Assembly (NCBI GenBank): GCA_963978895.1
Contig: OZ022242.1
Span: 36,902,924 to 36,966,923 of the forward strand
Length of the DNA stretch: 64,000 nt
DNA from: Erpobdella octoculata
Taxonomy: Eukaryota > Annelida > Clitellata > Hirudinida > Erpobdellidae
Direction of reading: 5' to 3'
Shown here in pieces: positions 35,682-64,000 of this stretch. Below the pieces are notes generated by a model, which was not told the DNA's origin, did not search any database, and saw only the letters and a list, made by a program, of their open reading frames with translations. Each line of letters starts with the position of its first letter. Within the stretch, counting starts at the first letter, position 1. The translations under genes were made by a program, and so were the position numbers.

Positions 35682-36029
35682 TTATCCCCAGATGCGGAAA
35701 GAGTCTGTGTTCCAATTTCCAACCCCGGCCTGAGAAGATGGTCTTTTGATCGCCTTACCACTAGCAGCTGAAATTCTTCTATTCCCATAGTCGTTGGATA
35801 TGTTTTGACCATCTTTCAGCTCGGCCCAGATTGTTTTCCTGCTGTTCTGACCCGGTAGTAAGATGACTATAGGGGTCTCCTGAAAATCCCCGTTGAGGCG
35901 TTCAATCGTCTCTGCGAGATCTTCGGTGGGGAAGTACTGTCTTGGATGGCCGAGAGTGATGCAGTCAGTACCGAACCACAGAAGACCAAACACGAGACAT
36001 ATGATTCTAGTTAGTTGCGCTGTAAGCAT
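35682..36029 (-). CDS. Candidate secreted neuropeptide precursor, 115 aa
   Basis: A single-exon frame starting MLTAQLTRIICLVFGLLWFG, a good signal peptide to about residue 23-27. It ends with Lys-Arg (95-96), then PSSQAGVGNWNTDSFRIWG and stop. A dibasic site followed by a short peptide ending in Gly before the stop is the classic layout of an amidated peptide, here an 18-mer ending FRIW-amide. Further basic pairs are RK 64-65 and RR 84-85. An acceptor-like CACAG lies just before the ATG, so a 5' UTR intron is possible. The W-x7-W-amide end recalls myoinhibitory peptides, and NWN..SF recalls kisspeptin-like cores; neither assignment is secure. Base composition is clearly less AT-rich than the surroundings, which supports coding. 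It could instead be the first exon of a larger secreted protein. Confidence 0.55.
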   Translation of the reverse strand: MLTAQLTRIICLVFGLLWFGTDCITLGHPRQYFPTEDLAETIERLNGDFQETPIVILLPGQNSRKTIWAELKDGQNISNDYGNRRISAASGKAIKRPSSQAGVGNWNTDSFRIWG

Positions 36030-37190
36030 TGTTGTTGATGATCCTGTGGCTGTTTGGTAATCTCAAACTAAAATATAAAAACTAAAAAATGTATTTCAAT
36101 TATCATTATTATATTTAATTTTATTATTGGTATTATTAGTCATTTATCATTATTATTTATATTAATTTTGGTATTGTTGTTATAACTGTTTTGCAATACA
36201 ATTCAAAACAATACAACTGTCATATATAGCGTAGCGACACGCTTAAACAAAACTAGAAACTTGCACAAATCTACTTTATTCATATCTTTAATTGCATTTT
36301 TTCAAATAAAAAAAAAGTTATTTATCTGATTAATAGAATTCTAATTAATAAAAAAATATATTTGAAGTCAAATGTTCGAATAAGATTTTAATAAACGAAA
36401 AGTATATTTGAAATAAACCGTACGTTTAAGATTTCTCTTCAGAACGACTTCGCTTGCAAATCTTCTGGAAGTCTGAGAAACTTGTCGCATTTTTATAGAA
36501 AACAGCAGTGGTTTTGACGGAGTATTGCAGCTGTGTCGTCCTTTGTTCGGGAGACGGGAGGGCGATGTACATTAATAGCTTTTTTCTCATAACTGAATGA
36601 TTTAAAGAAAAGAATATAATGAAAGTTTTTTTTATTAAATACGCGAAGCTTGTTTATTTTTTAATTTGATTTTTTTTTTGAATAGAGAAATGCTTTGCGA
36701 AACTTCTACTTTTAAGAATATGCATTAATTTTTATCCCTACTCAACGGTAAGCAAAAGCTCGTTATGATTCAGCGTCAATCAATCGTGTAAATCTGCCCT
36801 TTCTACCAAATTTCGTTTGGAGGAGGGGTCAACCTCCCCCCAACCCTCCAAAATGATGCCTCTGTCTAGCCCATTTTCTCTGTTATTTTATTCTTCTGAA
36901 TCACTCACTGATTTTCAACACGGGCAGACACTTCATGCCCAAAAGACCTCCATAAATGACGTCACGCGATTGGGGAAAGAAGGGGTCACACATTTGTGAT
37001 GATGCGTGTGCGTGACGACGGGGAGTCCACGATATGTGAAGTACGTTAAAATGAATTTGAGTTTTGACTTTTAACTGTTTCAGTCCCCCCCACCCGAATT
37101 CTTGTCACTGAGTCACATTACGAAAAGGTTTATTAAAAGTGGCTCTGCCTTTCGTTCAAAGCTTCACTGTTAAACATCAGAGAAGGTGGT
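36030..37190. other. Intergenic, no gene recognised
   Basis: AT-rich to about 36.75 kb, then more GC-rich. A frame at 36817-36999 has no recognisable domain and no splice context. Confidence 0.4.
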
Positions 37191-37345
37191 GGTGGTGGTG
37201 TTGCGGTAAAGCGTCCGTCTGCCGGCTTGCAGGTCGACGGTTCGAATCTTTCCAGTGTCACCAGCTTAACTCCTCTAAGCAAGAAATTTAGTCTCATAGC
37301 TCGGGTTGAGTCTCTTGCGGAAATAACTCCTTTCACTAGCATTGA
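37191..37345 (+). repeat. tRNA-derived SINE, copy 2
   Basis: GTTGCGGTAAAGCGTCCGTC (A-box region) and GGTTCGAATC (perfect B box, 37240-37249) are followed by GTGTCACCAGCTTAACTCCT and CTAAGCAAG. The last part is shared with the SINE at 9872-10134. No clear tRNA fold or CCA, so it is a SINE head, not a working tRNA gene. Confidence 0.65.
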
Positions 37346-38648
37346 AAACAAAACAGAAGATGCCACAATCTATAAGTTAATTGGGACTCAAGGTGATTTT
37401 TAGCGCATTTTTGAAAACTTGTTTCTAAAAAGGAGCTTACTAATACTAATATTACTAATACACATTGATCGACTGGCCGGTGAGGAGAATAAACTCTGGA
37501 CCAGCTCAGAGAATTGGGTTTTTTGCATTAGATTTGTGTCACAAAGTTATTCCGATGGTGGCTTTTTTATTTTCTCACTTGTTATTATTTGTTTCTTAGG
37601 TACGAAACTAAATATTTATACCTTTCAGTTACTTTTTAAAGCCAATACTAATAAATTTGAAATACTGATAAAATTAGTCAATCAAACTTTAAAACTGATG
37701 CGCTCGGTTATGTCCCTTCGATACAAAAACAAACTTTTGCAATTGTTTTCATTTATAACCACTTTTTCTTTTAAATATACCATTTAGGGAAGAACTAAAC
37801 ATTTTGTGACATCAAATTAATTTGGAGTCTCTGATTTTTTGTGACGACGTTTGACAAAAAAAGGGGGAGGGTGGATACAAAAATTGGCCAATATCATGCG
37901 AGGTCTCTCACAGATGGTCCCCAAGCACTCACAGATGGTCCCCAAGCACTCACAGATGGTCCCCAAGCACTCACAGATGGTCCCCAAGCACTCATGTAAA
38001 TTTGGTTGACTTCTGCCAATGATAGATTCATCTCAAACTCTTTTTCTGCTCAAGCTTTTCGAATTCACCTGATCTTTCTTTCACAGAGGCATATTCTGTG
38101 AAAATCTGTCACCATATATAAAGACTACCTTCGTGCCATTAATTTCAACTTTTTTTTTTGGTCGTTATTGATAGCTGTTGGACGAAATCGGAGTCTCAGG
38201 GGGTAGGCCGTAAAAATGGAAATCTTTTCATGTCTTCACTCATGCCGTATTTATATTATCTACAAAATCGTCTTCAAGGCGGGAGCAAACCACGGACCAC
38301 CTCGATGTAATGATGACACTTAAATAACTACCGAGGGTATAATAACAATGATCAGAATTCGGTGAAATTTTTTGACCAAATTTAAAAAAAATTCAAGGAT
38401 CTTGTAGGGGTATTGGTACATTTGTACTGTAAAGTCATAAAATTTCATCCAATTCTGATCATGGGTGTAGCAGGGGCAGCTTTTCAAAATAACTCTGGGA
38501 GTCGTTTTTGACCCCAGTGGTAGTTGCAGGGTTAATTTAATAAAAAAAGTTTAACGATTAAACTGAAATGACAAAACGTGTTAAATCAGTCTGGATTTAT
38601 TCAAAAATCAATTCTTTTCATCGATGTTTAAATGCCAGAATTTAAAAT
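37346..38648. other. Intergenic; hydrophobic frame, 21-bp repeat, hairpin
   Basis: A frame at 37419-37787 reads SLLILILLIHIDRLAGE after a TTG, signal-peptide-like but without ATG or known domain. The 21-bp repeat at 37908-37993 and an imperfect hairpin at 38350-38461 (gatcagaattcggtgaaatt against aatttcatccaattctgatc) follow. No gene assigned. Confidence 0.35.
37908..37993 (+). repeat. 21-bp tandem repeat, four copies
   Basis: Four identical units of cactcacagatggtccccaa plus g. Confidence 0.95.
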
Positions 38649-56694
<18,046 letters not shown>

Positions 56695-57148
56695 ATGTCT
56701 TTCAGTACTTTGCGTGTGAGCTTTACAAAAACATGTTTTTTCTTAGGTTCACTTTTAACAATTCAGCTAAAAGTGATTAAAGTCTTAAAAGTTTGGTTTG
56801 CTGCTAATTAAAACTCAAGCTTTATAGTTTAAATTTTAATTCATTAAATCACCTCAAAACTATTTAAATAAAAATTTAATCTATTTTCTATTGTGATATG
56901 TAGTTGACAATTGTTGACAACCACTCGTAATTGTACTACCAATCAACAAGCAGTGATTGTCTTTCAATCTTTTATTTGCATTTAGATTAATTAGGGCTGA
57001 ACTTCGTTAAATATGTATTTAATTTTTAAATAATGAATAAAACATGTTTTATTATTTAAAAGTTTTAAATTATAAGTTTTAGCAGAACTTCTTACAGCGA
57101 ATTAATTATAAATATAAGGAAGTAGATTCTTCTTGTTCTGCTCAAAAA
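56695..57148. promoter_or_regulatory. Shared bidirectional promoter interval
   Basis: 454 bp between the synthetase start (minus) and the HECT-ligase start (plus). No TATA box in the expected place on either side. AT-rich without repeats. Confidence 0.45.
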
Positions 57149-63879
<6,731 letters not shown>

Positions 63880-64000
63880 GTTAATTGTTTTCCATTTTTT
63901 TACTTGGATATTAATAAGCTATGATTTTTTATTAGTTTATATTTTTGATCAGTACTTTAATTTGCTAAAATTTTGGGCCTATGCCTGGATCATAACCAGC

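Noticed and set aside
37191..37262. tRNA gene
   Set aside because: Has A- and B-box motifs but no consistent acceptor or anticodon stems; the downstream motif shared with 9.9-10.1 kb marks it as a SINE.
37419..37787. Secreted or membrane protein gene
   Set aside because: Hydrophobic start but no ATG, no splice support and no domain; AT-rich DNA readily gives such frames.

Overview
The window looks like nuclear DNA of an AT-rich metazoan. Genes are split into many short exons with GT-AG introns, domain types are animal-specific (adhesion GPCR with GAIN/GPS, WSC, fucolectin, C-type lectin, EGF), and the intergenic DNA is full of hAT, Helitron, mariner and Ty3/gypsy elements plus microsatellites. 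An interstitial block of degenerate TTAGGG repeats and an integrase-before-RT (Gmr1-type) gypsy element fit an aquatic invertebrate such as a tunicate or cnidarian, but I cannot name the species. All exon coordinates were read by hand from splice sites, frame and phase.

Layout. 1-6.9 kb holds repeats: a hAT element, a Helitron, a second hAT with a perfect 8-bp target duplication, and purine/pyrimidine-rich relics. 6.96-18.74 kb (+) is an adhesion-GPCR gene with two C-type lectin domains, an Ig-like domain, a GAIN/GPS region and seven transmembrane segments. 18.7-22.7 kb is intergenic with a telomere-like block and a 22-bp satellite. 22.84-26.95 kb (+) encodes a secreted/extracellular WSC-EGF-fucolectin-EGF-EGF-WSC-EGF protein whose last fucolectin exon breaks off. 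28.89-34.09 kb (+) is a second, intact copy of only the 3' half of the adhesion GPCR. The two blocks are phase-compatible and may form one chimeric receptor gene. 35.7-36.0 kb (-) is a small secreted-peptide ORF.

38.65-56.69 kb (-) is a complete valyl-tRNA synthetase gene of about 25 exons. Its last intron contains a full-length 6.8-kb Gmr1-like retrotransposon (38.835-45.645 kb, + strand) with two identical 403-bp LTRs. 57.15 kb to the window end (+) is the 5' part of a C2-WW-HECT ubiquitin ligase gene, head to head with the synthetase and cut off by the window before the catalytic cysteine.

The most notable items are: the chimeric receptor locus with a foldback element at its junction; the young Gmr1-like element in the synthetase gene; a 31-bp minisatellite in the HECT gene that has copied a splice donor about ten times; a candidate amidated neuropeptide precursor; and at least five hAT insertions with readable target-site duplications.
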